Source: Eunapius fragilis (taxonomy: Eukaryota; Porifera; Demospongiae; Spongillida; Spongillidae). From it: a stretch of DNA of 64,000 bases. The stretch covers positions 9,808,230-9,872,229 of the forward strand of contig OY811975.1 of NCBI GenBank assembly GCA_963681505.1, given 5' to 3'. Both the position numbers and the translations under genes were made by a program. The first letter of the stretch is position 1. The number at the start of each line of letters is the position of its first letter. Of this stretch, positions 10,666-22,780 are shown piece after piece. The notes under the pieces were generated by a model. That model was not told the DNA's origin. It was given only the letters and a program-made list of their open reading frames with translations, and searched no databases.

Positions 10666-10920
10666 TCACTCCTCTCACCACCCTCCCTCTCTCCACCCTC
10701 CGCCTATCCACTCTCTCCACCTATCTCTCACTGTGATATTATTACCTTAGAATCCCAGGGCAGGGTATGTAGTGATATAGAGAAATGGTGGCTTGGTAAC
10801 AACCGGATGTTTCAGTGTCCAATTTGCATGGAGCTTGCATCCTCATCAAGAATATCTTTTCAAGTCATGTTCCTTTCTTAGCACTTCTTGAAGGGTGTTT
10901 GACTCTGCAAGCCTGAGAAA

Positions 10921-13900
10921 ATGTCTGATGCAGAAGATAAGAAGAAAGTGGAAGTGGCTGAGGCTGAGAAGAAAGTGGCCAAGGCTGAGAAGAAAGTGGC
11001 CAAGGCTGAGAAGAAAGTGGCTGAGGCTGAGAAGAAAGTGGCTAAGGCTAAGGATGAAGTGGCTGAGGCTGAGAAGAAAGTGGCTGAGGCTAAGGATGAA
11101 GTGGCTAAGGAAGAAGCCAAAAAATGTGCAGAGAGAGCCCAAAAATATGCAGATTATGCCATGGACTGTTTTGGTAATGCCATAGTTGGTTTAAGGATCG
11201 CCCAAAATGTTCTAAGCGGTGTAGTAAATGGTAAGTGTCCCGTTCCCTTGATTGACAATCCATCCATTCACACCCATCCCTTCCATCTCTAACTGCCTTC
11301 ATACATGACCATGTAATTGACACACACTTTCACCCCTAGACCTAGAAGCTAAGCGAGCAGCATTGAGACAACTTGAATCTCATCAAGGTACACTTTTTTT
11401 GTGCTATGAATTCCGACACTTATTTAAGCAGTACATAAGTCTAGTGTGGTCATCATCCAGTGTGGTCATGATCATCACATCTTACCACATCATCTAGTGT
11501 GGTCATCATCTGTCACCTGGTGTGGTCCTCATGTAGTGTGGTTATCATCCAGTTTGGTCATCATCCAGTTTGGTCCTCATCCAGTGTAGTGATCATCCAT
11601 CTTCCAGTGTCATCATCATCTAGTGTGGTCATCGTACTGCATGTTTGTCATCCAGTGTGGTCGTCATCCATCATCCAGTGTGTGTGGTCATCATCTAGTG
11701 TGGTCATCGTCCAGTTTTGTCCTCATCTAGTGTGGTCATCTTCTGGTGTGGTCCTTATCTAGTGTGGTCATCATCCAGTTTGGTCATCATTCAGTGTGGT
11801 TGTCATCTAGTGCAGTCATCATCCAGTGTGGTCGTCATCCAGTGTGGTCATCATCCAGTGTGGTCATCATCCAGTGTGGTCATCATCCAGTGTGGTCGTT
11901 ATCCAGTGTGGTCATCATCCAGTGTGGTCATAGTCATCATCCAGTGTGATCCTCATCTAGTGTAGTCGTCATCCAGTGTGGTTCTTATCTAGTGTGGTCA
12001 TCATCTAGTGTGGTCATCATCCATTTTGGTTATCATCCAGTTTGGTCATCATATCCAGTGTGGTCGTCCTCTAGTGTAGTCATCATGCAGTGTGGTCATC
12101 ATCCAGCGTGGTCCTTATCTAGTGTGGTCATCATCTGGTATGGTCCTCATCTAGTGTGGTCATAATCCAGTGTGGTCCTCATCTAGTATTCATCATCTGG
12201 TGTGGTCCTCATCTAGTTTCTAGTGTGTCATTATCTAGTGTGGTCATCATCCTGTGTGGTTGTCATCCATCATCCAGTGTGTGGTCATCATCTAGTGTGT
12301 GTGGTCCTCATCTAGTGTGATCATCATCCAGTGTGGTCGTCATCCAGTGTGGTCCTCATCCAGTGTGGTCATCATCCAGTGTGGTCATCATCCAGTGTGG
12401 TCCTCATCTAGTGTGGTCATCATCCAGTGTGGTCCTCATCCAGTGTGGTCATCATCCAGTGTGGTCATCATCCAGTGTGGTCCTCATCTAGTGTGGTCAT
12501 CATCCAGTGTAGTCCTCATCCAGTGTGGTCATCATCCAGTGTGGTTATCATCCAGTGTGGTCCTCATCCAGTGTGGTCCTCATCCAGTGTGGTCATCATC
12601 CAGTGTGGTCCTCATCTAGTGTGGTCCTCATCCAGTGTGGTCATCATCCAGTGTGGTCATCATCCAGTGTGGTCATCATCCAGTGTGGTCATCATCCAGT
12701 GTGGTCATCATCCAGTGTGGTCCTCATCTAGTGTGGTCATCATCCAGTGTAGTCCTCATCCAGTGTGGTCATCATCCAGTGTGGTTATCATCCAGTGTGG
12801 TCCTCATCTAGTGTGGTCCTCATCCAGTGTGGTCATCATCCAGTGTGGTCATCATCCAGTGTGGTCATCATCCAGTGTGGTCCTCATTTAGTGTGGTCAT
12901 CATCCTGTTTGGTTGTCATCCAGTTTGGTCGTCATCCAGTGTGGTCATCATCCAGTGTTGTCATCATCCCTTCCCTTCCCTTCCCGTCCTGTATGCTCAC
13001 TCCAACCTTTCCCATGGTGAAACAGTATGATTTTCTGTGTCACTGTATGTACCAATTGAAGGTTAGACTCCATCTATCCATGCGTCTATCCATCCATCCA
13101 TCCATTCATCCATCCATCCATCCATCCATCTGTTTCCATTCGTCCCATCCGTCCATCAACAAACCATTTTCATTTGTTTCAGCTACATCACCGACACTTC
13201 TTGAGCTACCGCAACTCATCCCCACTGTCTTTCTTTCTCGCTCTGCATCGGTTCATAAAGTTGTATCTATTTACACTAAGGGGCTGGGGATACTCAAAGA
13301 TAACACTTTTATTAACAATGTATGCCATTATCCTCGCCCTAAGATTTGGAAGGATGATCTAATAGAGTGTCGTTCTGAAGCAGATGCTCGATCACATGTA
13401 TGGCTATTGATGGGAACGGTTGTGGATGCCTTGAAATTGAACATCAATATCTCCAATGAAATATCAGTATTCCAGTCATGTCCTGATTTGTGGATTCTAC
13501 ATAGAAAGTTTTATGAGGGACATTCAGTCCCTATTGGTGTTGTAGAAGTCAAGAAGCCTACATCCAATCTCAACAATGAACGTATGCATGGTCAACTCTA
13601 TGACTATTTGAAGATTTTGAAAGTAAATTTTAACTTAAACTTTGCAATAGGTATATTGACTAATTTTAATGATTGGCAGGTGCTATGGCTGCGTGACAAT
13701 GATGGTGATGCCATTGCTGCTAGGGAGATTGACATGCAATCTGAATGGAACCATTTTACTCTTACTGCAGCTACCAGTGATATTACCATTCCTATGTTGA
13801 ACTTAGATGAATTGAATAATGATAATGAGTCAAACATGGGATATACTAAAGATAATGACTCAAGAATTTGTAGTGGAACAACTGTAGTCAGTAACAAAGA

Positions 13901-14630
13901 TTCACCTGAAAAGGTTCTATCCTTGCTTGCAACTACCATATGTAAAATGTATACCGCTGTACAGCCTTTGTATACTGCACCCATTTCAAAGAATCGAGAA
14001 TATTTTCTGCATACTCCTGAAACTTATTTGTGGGTGAGCAGTCCATGGAATGACTCTGATCTCCTTATTTATGAAAAGATGCCCCACGGGAAAACTAAAA
14101 ATTTTTACCTTTTGAGAGCAATAGGACAGGGATTGCATAGCAGGGTGTGGCTGGCATGTTCTTCATCACGAAATGTATGTGCTATAAAATTTTATCTTAA
14201 AGAAAATATTAGTGCACCTGTTGATGCAGAACGTGAGGTAAATGTATGGAAGAGATTGGGATTTAATGGATCACGTGTTGTCACATTGGCATCTAGGTGT
14301 GCTGTTGTCATGCCATATATGCTGCCATGCAAGACTATGATTGTTGAGGGCTTCGAGGAAATGGCCAAAGCTGCAATTGAGAAATTGTCAAGCTTAGGTT
14401 TATGTCACAAAGACATAAGAATCGACAACTTGGGCTACTACAAAAAAGCTAACAGTGAAGACATATATATATCATTTTTTGATTTGGGGTCTGTTGTTGA
14501 TTGTGACCAAACTGAAGCAAATATTGAGATGAATTTTGAACTTACGAAAGTGTTGGAAAAAGTACGTGTAGTTAGTGGCATACCAACAAAACAAGTACAT
14601 GATTCATTTGCGGCCAGCAATACCATCTAA
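10921..14630 (+). CDS. Coiled-coil / nuclease-like / protein-kinase protein, three exons
   Basis: Exons 10921-11230, 11340-11387 and 13183-14630 join in frame (all junctions phase 1; donors GTAAGT and GTACAC, acceptors CCCCTAG and TTGTTTCAG), giving 601 aa. The N-terminus (residues 1-70) is a heptad-like Lys/Glu/Ala coiled coil of [14 protein letters not shown] units. The middle (about residues 180-340) carries [17 protein letters not shown] and [14 protein letters not shown], which resembles a PD-(D/E)XK-type nuclease fold with an E-V-K motif. The C-terminus is a divergent kinase: glycine loop [12 protein letters not shown] lysine, EREVNVWK glutamate, hinge VVMPYM, catalytic loop HKDIRIDN and FDLGS in place of DFG, so the catalytic residues are all present. 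It resembles the kinase-tailed families expanded in demosponges (Pfam DUF5898 as I remember it). Substrate and role are unknown. Intron 2 holds a large 16-bp minisatellite. Confidence 0.85.
11440..12970. repeat. 16-bp minisatellite within intron 2 of the kinase gene
   Basis: Units CCAGTGTGGTCATCAT with TCCTCAT and CTAGTG variants. Higher-order repetition is visible at 12300-12890, where a block of about 240 bp is duplicated. It fills most of the 1.8-kb intron. ORFs through it repeat [16 protein letters not shown] and are not genes. Confidence 0.93.
13074..13150. repeat. CCAT-rich short tandem repeat
   Basis: A run of CATCCATCCATC close to the 3' splice site of intron 2, next to the polypyrimidine tract. 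Confidence 0.85.
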
Positions 14631-15100
14631 ATTATCTTTACTACTGTACTTACACGTATTGTTGTTGGATGTTTAAATTAATTGTGTTGCACAATTATAA
14701 TAATACATAATACATATACATAGAACTCATATTCAAGAAATTAAATGTTTCATTTGCCATGTCCCTGCATAGTCCTGCATTAGAACAAGTGGGGAACTGA
14801 AAAACACTTATTCCTGTACCATGAAAAGAACCCTGTGCTGATGAAGACGAAGCATTATATGATCAATTTTATCCGTAGCTCCAACTGTGAAAAGAGATTA
14901 TGGGGGGCAAACCAAGCCTTCGTCTTCGAAATGCTTGCAGACTGTTAAGGAGTTCTCCACATATTGATAACTTTCTCTGATTGTATAGCTAACCAGAAAT
15001 GGCGGCAAAAAGGCACAATTTTAGTGTACAGACAACTTATATATTCACATTGTGCAAGCGCATAAAGATGCATGTACATGTCATGTCAGCGTTCCATTAC
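14631..15100. other. Downstream intergenic region, no gene seen
   Basis: AT-rich DNA following the kinase gene. No canonical AATAAA is obvious close to the stop; ATTAAA occurs near 14740. The part nearest 15100 may be LTR sequence of the retroelement remnant described next. Confidence 0.4.
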
Positions 15101-15104
15101 ATCA

Positions 15105-15345
15105 TTCCCCTTCTTGTGAGAGCTCGCCCCGAGGTATGAATAGGGAATAGCACGGAGGCCGTCAATTTCTCGTAGGGTACCTCGGTGCTGGCCGATTCGC
15201 CGCCGCATCAGGGTTCTGGGCTTGTTCCGGAATAGCTTCCGGTGCATCTAGCTCTTTCAACGGGTTTAGTGTTGTCTGTTTCCCCATCCATGTCATCATC
15301 AAGTTCAGCTGCCGGAGGATTGTTCTTTGGTTTGGGTAAACCATG
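15105..15345 (-). mobile_element. Ty3/gypsy 3' remnant (pol C-terminus, polypurine tract, LTR edge)
   Basis: On the minus strand a proline- and arginine-rich tail (PAPRYPTRN, then a stop, then RPP) looks like the C-terminus of a Ty3/gypsy Pol polyprotein. It is followed by the purine-rich tract ACAAGAAGGGGAA (about 15120-15108) and then TG, where a 3' LTR would start. No reverse transcriptase or integrase remains here. 15346-16148 contains no further gene that I can support. Confidence 0.5.
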
Positions 15346-16148
15346 GCCAGCAGCCTTTGATTTGACCGTCACATCCACTGCGCGGAAGTATACCGTATAC
15401 AGAGTAGAGCAGATACTGCATACTAAGTCATATACGGATACGTATGCAGAAACTCTAGTATCCGGACACATATGGGGACTCGTATGTGAAAAGACTAGTA
15501 TGAAGAGCAGAATGCTGTGCAGTATTTAGAGGGGCCGAATGCGGAGTAGTAAGAACGGGAAATGCGGATCGATTTAACAAGTGGAAATACGCATGCCTGT
15601 ATAAGCTTCTTGTGCAGCATTCATAAAGAAGCAACGCGCTTGTCTGCGGACAGCTGTGGTGGAGCTACTGTAGCTTTAATCCTTGGTGGCTTGGTCAGCA
15701 GGCATCACTGATAATAATCTTTTTAAAAAAATTAATTATTTTATTTGGTTATCTGTATCACGTGACTAGCACTTAGTTTAATACACGTTCATTTATGCTG
15801 CAGATCATCGCGACCTGAGCCTGTTTCTATTTTTGTAGTTGGGCTCAAATGTTAAGCGAAGTATATATTTGAACGTGCTTTATAGCTTGAATTGGGTATG
15901 GCCAGTCGAATCACTGGTGACTCAGGAATGATATAGACTGGGTTATTAACTTTACAAGCTGTATATGTTGTCATGCCTCGTTGTTATGATGCCACGCCCT
16001 CTTTTCTTACAACACAAGGTTGTATACAGACCCACTTGTGATATAGCCCGATTCAGTGAAGGAAGAACATCAGAGTAGTTTTTTCGCATTCAGCGAGCCG
16101 TGAAGCAACGGCAGTTTATAAAGAATAAGAGGGTATGGCAAATTAATG

Positions 16149-16152
16149 CCTC
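16149..16152. other. Target-site duplication CCTC, left
   Basis: CCTC lies immediately outside the left terminal repeat and is repeated at 22388-22391 immediately outside the right one, as expected for a 4-bp target duplication. Confidence 0.8.
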
Positions 16153-16396
16153 TGTTAGGCGCAATCTATCAATTTGGGCAATTTATAAATTGCCATGCGC
16201 ATTATGTGAATCCACATAGTGCGCAACAATTTATAAATTGCTCAAATTCCTGGTGCATATCCACGTGGCGTTAACACTTCGATAATGTCTAAAGAGGAGC
16301 ATCGACTGATATTCAAGAAGTTTTGCCGTGAAAGGTATGTAGATAAAAGTAGAAGAACGAGCAAAACCGTTAGCGAAGAGAAAGCCAAGAGGATTC

Positions 16397-18196
16397 CACT
16401 GTGCAAATGATTTGTTATACGATAGCGTATTCTATAGCGTATATTCGAATATATACGCACCTGCGTATAGAACCATATACACGGGTGCGTATATTGAAAT
16501 ATAACCGATCACGTGATATTCATGGTCGCTTAGCAAGCCTTTGAATTCACTTTGTGGCTATCTTGTCGGTCACCGTATACTAAGCGCTTCATATTCCGTG
16601 TATTTGTCCTACTCCCACCCCTCGTTCCCGATCCAATTTAGAATCCAATTGAAAATTTAATAATTTGCACAAGTACAACAGAACAACAAAATAACAGTCC
16701 GAGGTGACATTCAGCATAACTTCGTTCCAAGTCGCCTGTACAGAACAACAACTGTAAATTCTTATCGTCAAAATTATTTAACTCACCGCATATGTATCCT
16801 TGCGAACTGTCGTGTTGATACAACAGAGACATTGAAATGAAAACGAAATTGGCAACGCTTACCTTTTAGTCACGTTTCATCTAGCAAATTGTGAACAGTT
16901 GGGAAAGGTCAAGGAGGTTAAACGCTTACCGGACCTGTCAGCAACAAATCACGATGAAACTGTCTGATAATACCCGACTTGTCAAAGTGTCCGGATTCGC
17001 CCAACACGTAGCCAGTTACACGAACAACTTTAGACAAATGGACGAGTATAGCAGCACTTCGCAAAACAAGAAATGGCATACCTTTTTTTACCGTCCTCCG
17101 TTGTGCCGGTTTCGGTTGCTCATAGACACTATCTATGGGTTGCTCAACGGGAACACTTGGGACATGCCAAACAGTGAGAGGTGATTAGCAACACTATTTC
17201 TCGTCAACTTAGTCTTACCATTCAAACAATACGCTGATCTCAAGAGTCCATTTTCAGAGTCTTCGCATTAAAAGCAATCAACACGCGGCAATGGAATAGC
17301 CCGCCTAAAATTTACAAGTCACGTGCGGTAAGCAAATCACATTCCTAATTGGAGCAGCCCTATACCATCGCTCATGTCAGAAAGAGCACCAAAAAAGATC
17401 ATCACCAACACAATGAATCATAGCATGTCTGTTACCATGCAAGGAAGCGATGGCACCTCGATGAGATTTCTGGAGAACCCTAAATCATATTTACTAGCCT
17501 AAGGATCTGACATTGTGGAAACTAATTACTTCTAAAGTACATATCTTTTATTTGTATAAATGCAATATCCGCTGTATACATAATTTAGTATACAGCTAAT
17601 TATAACATGCGATCATGTACCAGTACAATACATATATACTCACGCTCGCAAGTGGCTGTGGTAAAAAATTTGATAGGGGATAGGTTCGAGTAACCAGTAC
17701 GTATACATACATGGAGTGCTCCATTCGTCGACCGATAGTGGCTACTTTTTTGACTTTTGTTCGCTAAAAGGATGTTAAAATGACCATGTCAGCATCTGTA
17801 AACAAGCATGATTATAGGACAAGGTACGGTTTTAACCGGACCACTTATTCCCCGAGGGAAGAAAAAACAGTTGTGACCCCCTGACGTATGCATTAACCGG
17901 CCCTCCCATACCGGCCATAGTTATAACCTGAGCACTTACTATAGTGTGGCTCCACTAGCCTGTAAGATGAGAAGAGCATTTTAGCTGTGGCCAATGAATT
18001 TGCAAGTGTAATAAGCGCACAACGGGTTATTGCATGGTCATTACATTTTAATGGCTGCCTATGTAAACTGTGACGCAAGTGCGGTTGTGTATTCGTGAAA
18101 TATACAACGTCGTATATCTCAAATGTACTGATCCGGCGTATATTTCAAGTATAGTCCAAAGTATACAGTATCGTATAACAAACTATTTGCACAGTG
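16397..18196. mobile_element. Nested 1.8-kb element with CACTGTG ends (CACTA-like)
   Basis: The left end is CACTGTGCAAATGATTTG and the right end is the complement of CACTGTGCAAATAGTTTG. The inverted match continues through TTATACGATA (about 28 bp). TTC (16394-16396 and 18197-18199) flanks both ends as a 3-bp target duplication. Removing the element plus one TTC joins codons ...AAG AGG ATT CGT CAA GCT... in frame with the host transposase, which confirms exact insertion boundaries. Terminal CACTG and a 3-bp duplication fit the CACTA (EnSpm) superfamily. The interior has only short ORFs with no recognised transposase, so it is probably non-autonomous. Confidence 0.8.
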
Positions 18197-21100
18197 TTCG
18201 TCAAGCTGTTAAGGGAGAGTATAGTGGCGTCACAGCTTCTTTCAGACATTGGGTGAATAGAACAAAGAAGTTTGAGCTGCTAAACTGCGCAGAGTTGGAG
18301 TTGACTGAAGTGTTATGTCTCCCGGTTAAAGCCAAGGTGAGTAAATCAAGAAAGCTACACCTACATGCATGCCAAACAGGTAGTGTATACGGATAGGGGA
18401 GGGAATGTGCTCCTTTGTTCTCCTCCTCCTCAAGATAAAATCTAACCTTGTTCAGGGCTTTGACAGAGGAAAACCAACTGCCTTCAATGTAATAGTTGCA
18501 GCTGAGTTGCAGCTGTTCTATCCTCTATCCTCTGTAAAGAGGCACAGTGTGCATTTTCCATTTTAGGAAGGGCATTGCATGCATGGCAGGTTCTTTGTAG
18601 AACTGTAGGTGTGTATGGATGTGTATTGTTAGTGTTTCTTATGCATCTATGTATTATTTATAATAACTGCACATGTATGACTCATAATTGCTTGAATGGT
18701 GGATGCATTCTATTAATTATTCTATTTAACAGAATGAAAATGACAAGACTATTTTTGGTAATTCTCGTGTGGTTGCTATGGTTGAAAAGTTCTATGACAT
18801 CCTTGAACGTATCCATTCATTGGAAAGTGGTCATGTTGGTTACAAAAAAACCCTGGCATGCAGAAGTATGTTTTATGTGTCTTTGTTGTAATTAGCATGT
18901 ATCACACAACTCATACAGCACTGTGCAGATAAAAAGACTGACATTAATTTTTTAGTGTGCATCAAAACTGTTATAATATTATTTATGTCAGTATATCACT
19001 ATTGCACTCTCACATTTCAGGTACATAGAACGTATGACTGCCTACCTAGAGAAGCTGTGCAGTATTTCCTGTAACACATGTTCAATTTGTCAACTTAAAC
19101 AACCCCAGAATAGTACTGTTCCACTTAGACCAATAGTGTCGTCAGGTTTTCTAACTCGATGGCAGGTAAAGTGATTATGTTATGTTAAGCATTGTACTAT
19201 ATTCATATGCCTCATTCCTACATATTTAGACTGACCTCATTGATATGAGACATATGCCTGAGGTTCATATCATTACATTGCTCATTACATGGATCATTGG
19301 TCTAAGTTCAATATTCTGTGGCCTTTAGTGAAAGAATCAGCAGTTGATGTTGCTGTTGGTCTAGTGAAAAGAGTATTTCCCTATTTGGGCCTTCCCAAGA
19401 TACTGCAATCTGACAATGGGAGGGAGTTTTTCAACGAGATTGTGAAAGAAGTTGTTTGATCATGGCCGGGAGAGGTTGTTATAATCAATGGGCGTCCTCG
19501 TCACTCACAGTCACAAGGGTTGGTTGAAAAAGGTAATCATCTTGTAGAAATGCAGATTCAGGCAATGAAAATTGAGAGGAAGGAGTCTGAAGATGTTCAA
19601 TGGTCTGATTGGTTGGCTCGCATTCAATGTAAGTTGAACTAATTAATTAATTTATTCAATGTTCATGTCACATTCTACTGCAGACAATCTTAATACTCAA
19701 GTATGCACTTTGAATAAAAGCCCCTATGAAGTGGTTTTTGGGCAACCTCCAAGAACAACTCCATTTGCTGAACTTCCAAAGGGAAAGAACCCTTGTATCT
19801 TGGAGGAAGATGTTGCAGATCTCATTGCCACAGGTTAGGATGCCATATAATATCACGTATGCCATTTCTATCGAATGCTTCATATCAACAAGCGCATAGA
19901 AGCAATTTAAACAGTCAGTGCATAATATGCATAAACACAATTGAGCTAGGTGATCAATTGTATACTGGTACATGAACATGGCTTTCCTGAATAACTATAT
20001 GTTCATCCACTACAGGTGATGATGAAAAAATTGCTTCTCCTCATCTCCTCAAATGTTACCACCATCAAGAAGTCCCTTATCAATCCCAGTAGTTCAATTA
20101 CCAGTTTCAAGTCTGCAATTTGCATTTTCACCTTCAGCTCTGCCGTCATCACCTCTGTGTCATCAGTTACCTGCTCAGTCACCAATATCTGATAAACAAG
20201 TATCTGCAACCATGTAAGGTTTGACTTATGTAATAAATGCTGTTGCCATTTTATCACACCATTTTAGGAATGCCAAATGTTTTACAGTTCCTGTATTCAA
20301 TTCTTTGCTTCATTCAACTCCCCCTTCAAAGATTTCATTGTCTTCTGCATCTTCTGATGAAGTTCTATACCACTTCCAAGTCATTCTTCAGTCTCACATT
20401 CAAATTATTCTCCAGTTATAAGGTTTGTCGTGCATGACAACATAATATGTTGCATAGTATAATGATATAACCCTTCAGTGAACCAAAAGTGACATCACCA
20501 TCGGCTACACTAACAACCAGCACCTGTCATCTAAAGATTACAGAAGAAGCCGACAATGAGTATCAAAAAAATGCAGAATGAATGAAGATCCAGTATGCCA
20601 AGCGCAAACGTCATCAAATCAAAACGTATTCTGCAGGAGATAGTGTCACAGTAAGGATACCCAGAAATGAACGATCGTCAACTGATATGCCTCGCTTGCT
20701 GTGCTATATTTTGGAGGCTAAGAATGATCATTACCGTCTTCAGTGAGTTTTTTTTTTGTCTGTGTTTGTCTATTCTTAAACTTTCTATCTACATCTACAT
20801 GTACGTCTGACTTCTGTATGATGAGGTGTGAAAATGGAATTTTATCAACTTGTTATCCAAGTGGTGAGCTAATGCTATACACCAGGTCTGTCCCTTTCAA
20901 GTATAGTGCAGACAGTTCTAAGCTACCTACCTTAAGCCTTAGGGAAGCTGCTAGAACCAAGAAGGACCAGTTGAAATGCAATTGTACAAAAGGATGCAAG
21001 AATAGGCTTTGTCCTTGTAAAAGATCTGGAGGTTATTGTACAAGTCACTGCATGCCATCCAAAGCATGCTTGTACAAATAAGGAGTGCCATGAAAGAGCT

Positions 21101-21224
21101 GATGGGGATGAGGAATGTAGAGTAAATGGGGATGATGATTGTGATGATATAAATCAGTTGAAGGTAAAGAAGAACAGAAAGTGTGTCAAAACTGCCAAGC
21201 ACAAGACCAAAGCCACAATGATCA

Positions 21225-21720
21225 AATCAGTTCAAAGTGCATGGGGATTGGCTTGATGATATGCACATGGATGCAGCATCATCACTTTTATCCTCCCAAT
21301 TTCCTTCCTTGTGTGGGTTGTATAGTACATTGCTAGGGCAGAACTTATCGTTTCCTGTTACAAGAGAGTCCTTCATTCAAATACTTAATGCAGGAGGGAA
21401 CCATTGGATTACAGTTCAGCACACTCAATCCTTTTCTGTTAATGTGTTTGATAGCAAATTCTTTACAATACCTATGGATGTAAAGATGCAAATCGCTGCT
21501 TTGTTGTGCTGTAGCAGCTCACGGATTACAACAAGAGTTCTGAAAACTCAAAGTCAGATTGGATCATCAGACTGTGGAGTATTTGCAATAGCATTTGCTA
21601 CTGATTTGGCATTTGGATTGAACCCAGCAAGTCATCACTATGAGCAGGATAAGTTAAGACCGCATTTCATAGAATGTTTGAAAAGTCAACAAATGACACC
21701 TTTCCCTTCAAAAAACATCC
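21225..21720 (+). pseudogene. Ulp1-type (C48) cysteine protease module of the Ginger element
   Basis: The module opens with GDWLDDMHMDAASSLL, the usual 'W-L-x-D-x-H-I' start of C48 proteases. Catalytic residues are visible: His in GGNHWITVQ, Asp in NVFDSKF, and Gln/Cys in QIGSSDCGVFAIAF. The module appears intact on its own, although upstream frameshifts prevent continuous translation. Such proteases accompany the transposase in several integrase-like DNA transposons; their role in transposition is not established. A 2-nt slip in a TATATA stretch near 21757 puts the following PHD finger out of frame. Confidence 0.8.
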
Positions 21721-21762
21721 AACCAGGAAAGCCTAAGACAGAATATTTGTATGTATATACTG

Positions 21763-21943
21763 TCACTGTCGCATGCCAGATGATGGTGAGGAACGGATGG
21801 CTCAGTGCACTGGCTGCAAGGAATGGTACCACGAGTCATGTGAAAACATTCCCCAAACAGTATTTAAAGATGATAGTAATGACTGGAAATGTAAAGTGTG
21901 CATTGCTAGGGGGAAACAGTCTGCTTAGTTGATAAGCACCCTT
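21763..21943 (+). pseudogene. PHD finger at the C-terminus of the Ginger transposase
   Basis: In the frame of TGT 21763 the reading is CHCRMPDDGEERMAQCTGC, then KEWYHESC and DWKCKVCIAR: a C4-H-C3 zinc ligand series typical of PHD fingers. It lies out of frame with the Ulp1 module by two nucleotides. A stop at about 21929 closes it. Confidence 0.78.
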
Positions 21944-22387
21944 AATACATGCACTATAGGTTGTCTCTTACAATTGTCATGATTGTGATTCAGTTTATAA
22001 GTGGACCATATATGATACAAGTAAATGTGTCACTGTAAAGTATACTAGCATACTATAATATCTGGGCAGAATGGGCACACTACCTTTCTTAGGACTTCAT
22101 ACGTATTGGAATTTTGCACTTATTAGAAAGAAAATCGAGGGTAACAGAGACCATTCAATAATAAGAGCATCCCCCCCCCACACACACACACCTGATGTTT
22201 TTTATTGTTTCTAGGTTGCAGAACTTCACAAATCATAAATTGCGCACGTTGCGCAATTTATAAACGGACCGTGCACATTACGATTCACAGTTTGCGCAAC
22301 GATTTATAAATTGTTGCGCATTATGTGGATTCATATAATGCGCAGCGCAATTTATAAATTGCGCAAATTCACAATTTGCGCCTAACA

Positions 22388-22780
22388 CCTCCAAGCGTGC
22401 CCGTCGTAATTGATAATATTGTTCGTATACCTTTGTGTGAAAGAAACTAGCTGAGTCAACAAAGAGCCTGCATGTCTGAATAATAATGTGGTGAAGCAAA
22501 TATTTCTATACATAGATCTATACTGGTTGTTTACAATATGACAATATTGTCTCGAACATGTCATATACGGTATAGTGTGCGTGTGTGTGTGTGTGATAGT
22601 GGGCGGATTTATAAATTAACCCTTCACAATAGGATGATACTCAAATGCTCGTAACAGACCCTGGGCCTTTCAATTTTACTGTCTATATACGAATTTATGA
22701 TTTTGGCGCGCAAAAATGGCTGGTGACTCTCCTTGCATGGCTGGCCTAGACCTGAACAGGACTCGGTAACTTATCTCGAT
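22388..22780. other. No gene seen; GT-rich tract
   Basis: AT-rich sequence after the transposon, with a short GTGTGT run near 22575. A possible tiny first exon (ATG 22716, donor-like CTCGGTAACT near 22768) is too short to support. Confidence 0.3.

Larger units (their letters stand above)
16285..21943 (+). pseudogene. Ginger / KRBA2-like transposase: integrase, CXC, Ulp1 protease, PHD
   Basis: Exon 1 is 16285-16396 continued at 18200-18336 (split by the nested element), ending at GCCAAG|GTGAGT. It contains the KKRTSK-type block SRRTSKTVSEEKAKRI and FRHWVNRTKKFELL. Exon 2 (18733-18865) and exon 3 (19022-19166) carry an H2C2 zinc-binding region (SGHVGYKKT; SCNTCSICQLKQ). The integrase core follows: TDLIDM, LQSDNGREFF and GLVEKGN supply a D-D-E set (19233-19630, 19682-19835). 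GPY/F-like and CXC segments lie at 20600-21110 (CNCTKGCKNRLCPCKRSGG), the Ulp1-type protease at 21225-21720 and a PHD finger at 21763-21943. Lesions: frameshift near 19262, TGA at 19457, frameshifts near 21068 and 21760, and a phase mismatch at exon 2/3. The gene is not functional. Confidence 0.82.
16153..22387 (+). mobile_element. Ginger-like DNA transposon, complete ends, 6.2 kb
   Basis: The left end begins TGTTAGGCGCAA and the right end is its complement TTGCGCCTAACA. The inverted match runs about 87 bp, including CAATTTATAAATTG and TGAATCCACATA. A 4-bp CCTC duplication flanks both ends. A TGTNR terminus, 4-bp target duplications and an integrase-type transposase (here with Ulp1, CXC and PHD modules) are, to my knowledge, features of the Ginger group. 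The inside holds a broken transposase gene and a 1.8-kb nested element (16397-18196). GCGCAATTTATAAATTGCGC-like palindromes lie inside both ends and could be transposase binding sites. Confidence 0.85.

Noticed and set aside
9857-10881. ORFs of 226-335 codons repeating HGHPSLHSWSPFSALMVTLL
   Set aside because: Pure translation of the 22-bp minisatellite; three overlapping frames give the same repeat peptide.
16397-16403. CACTGTG terminus as a recombination-signal heptamer (Transib/ProtoRAG-like element)
   Set aside because: The heptamer matches, but the target duplication is 3 bp (TTC), not 5 bp, and there is no nonamer; CACTA-like termini explain it better.
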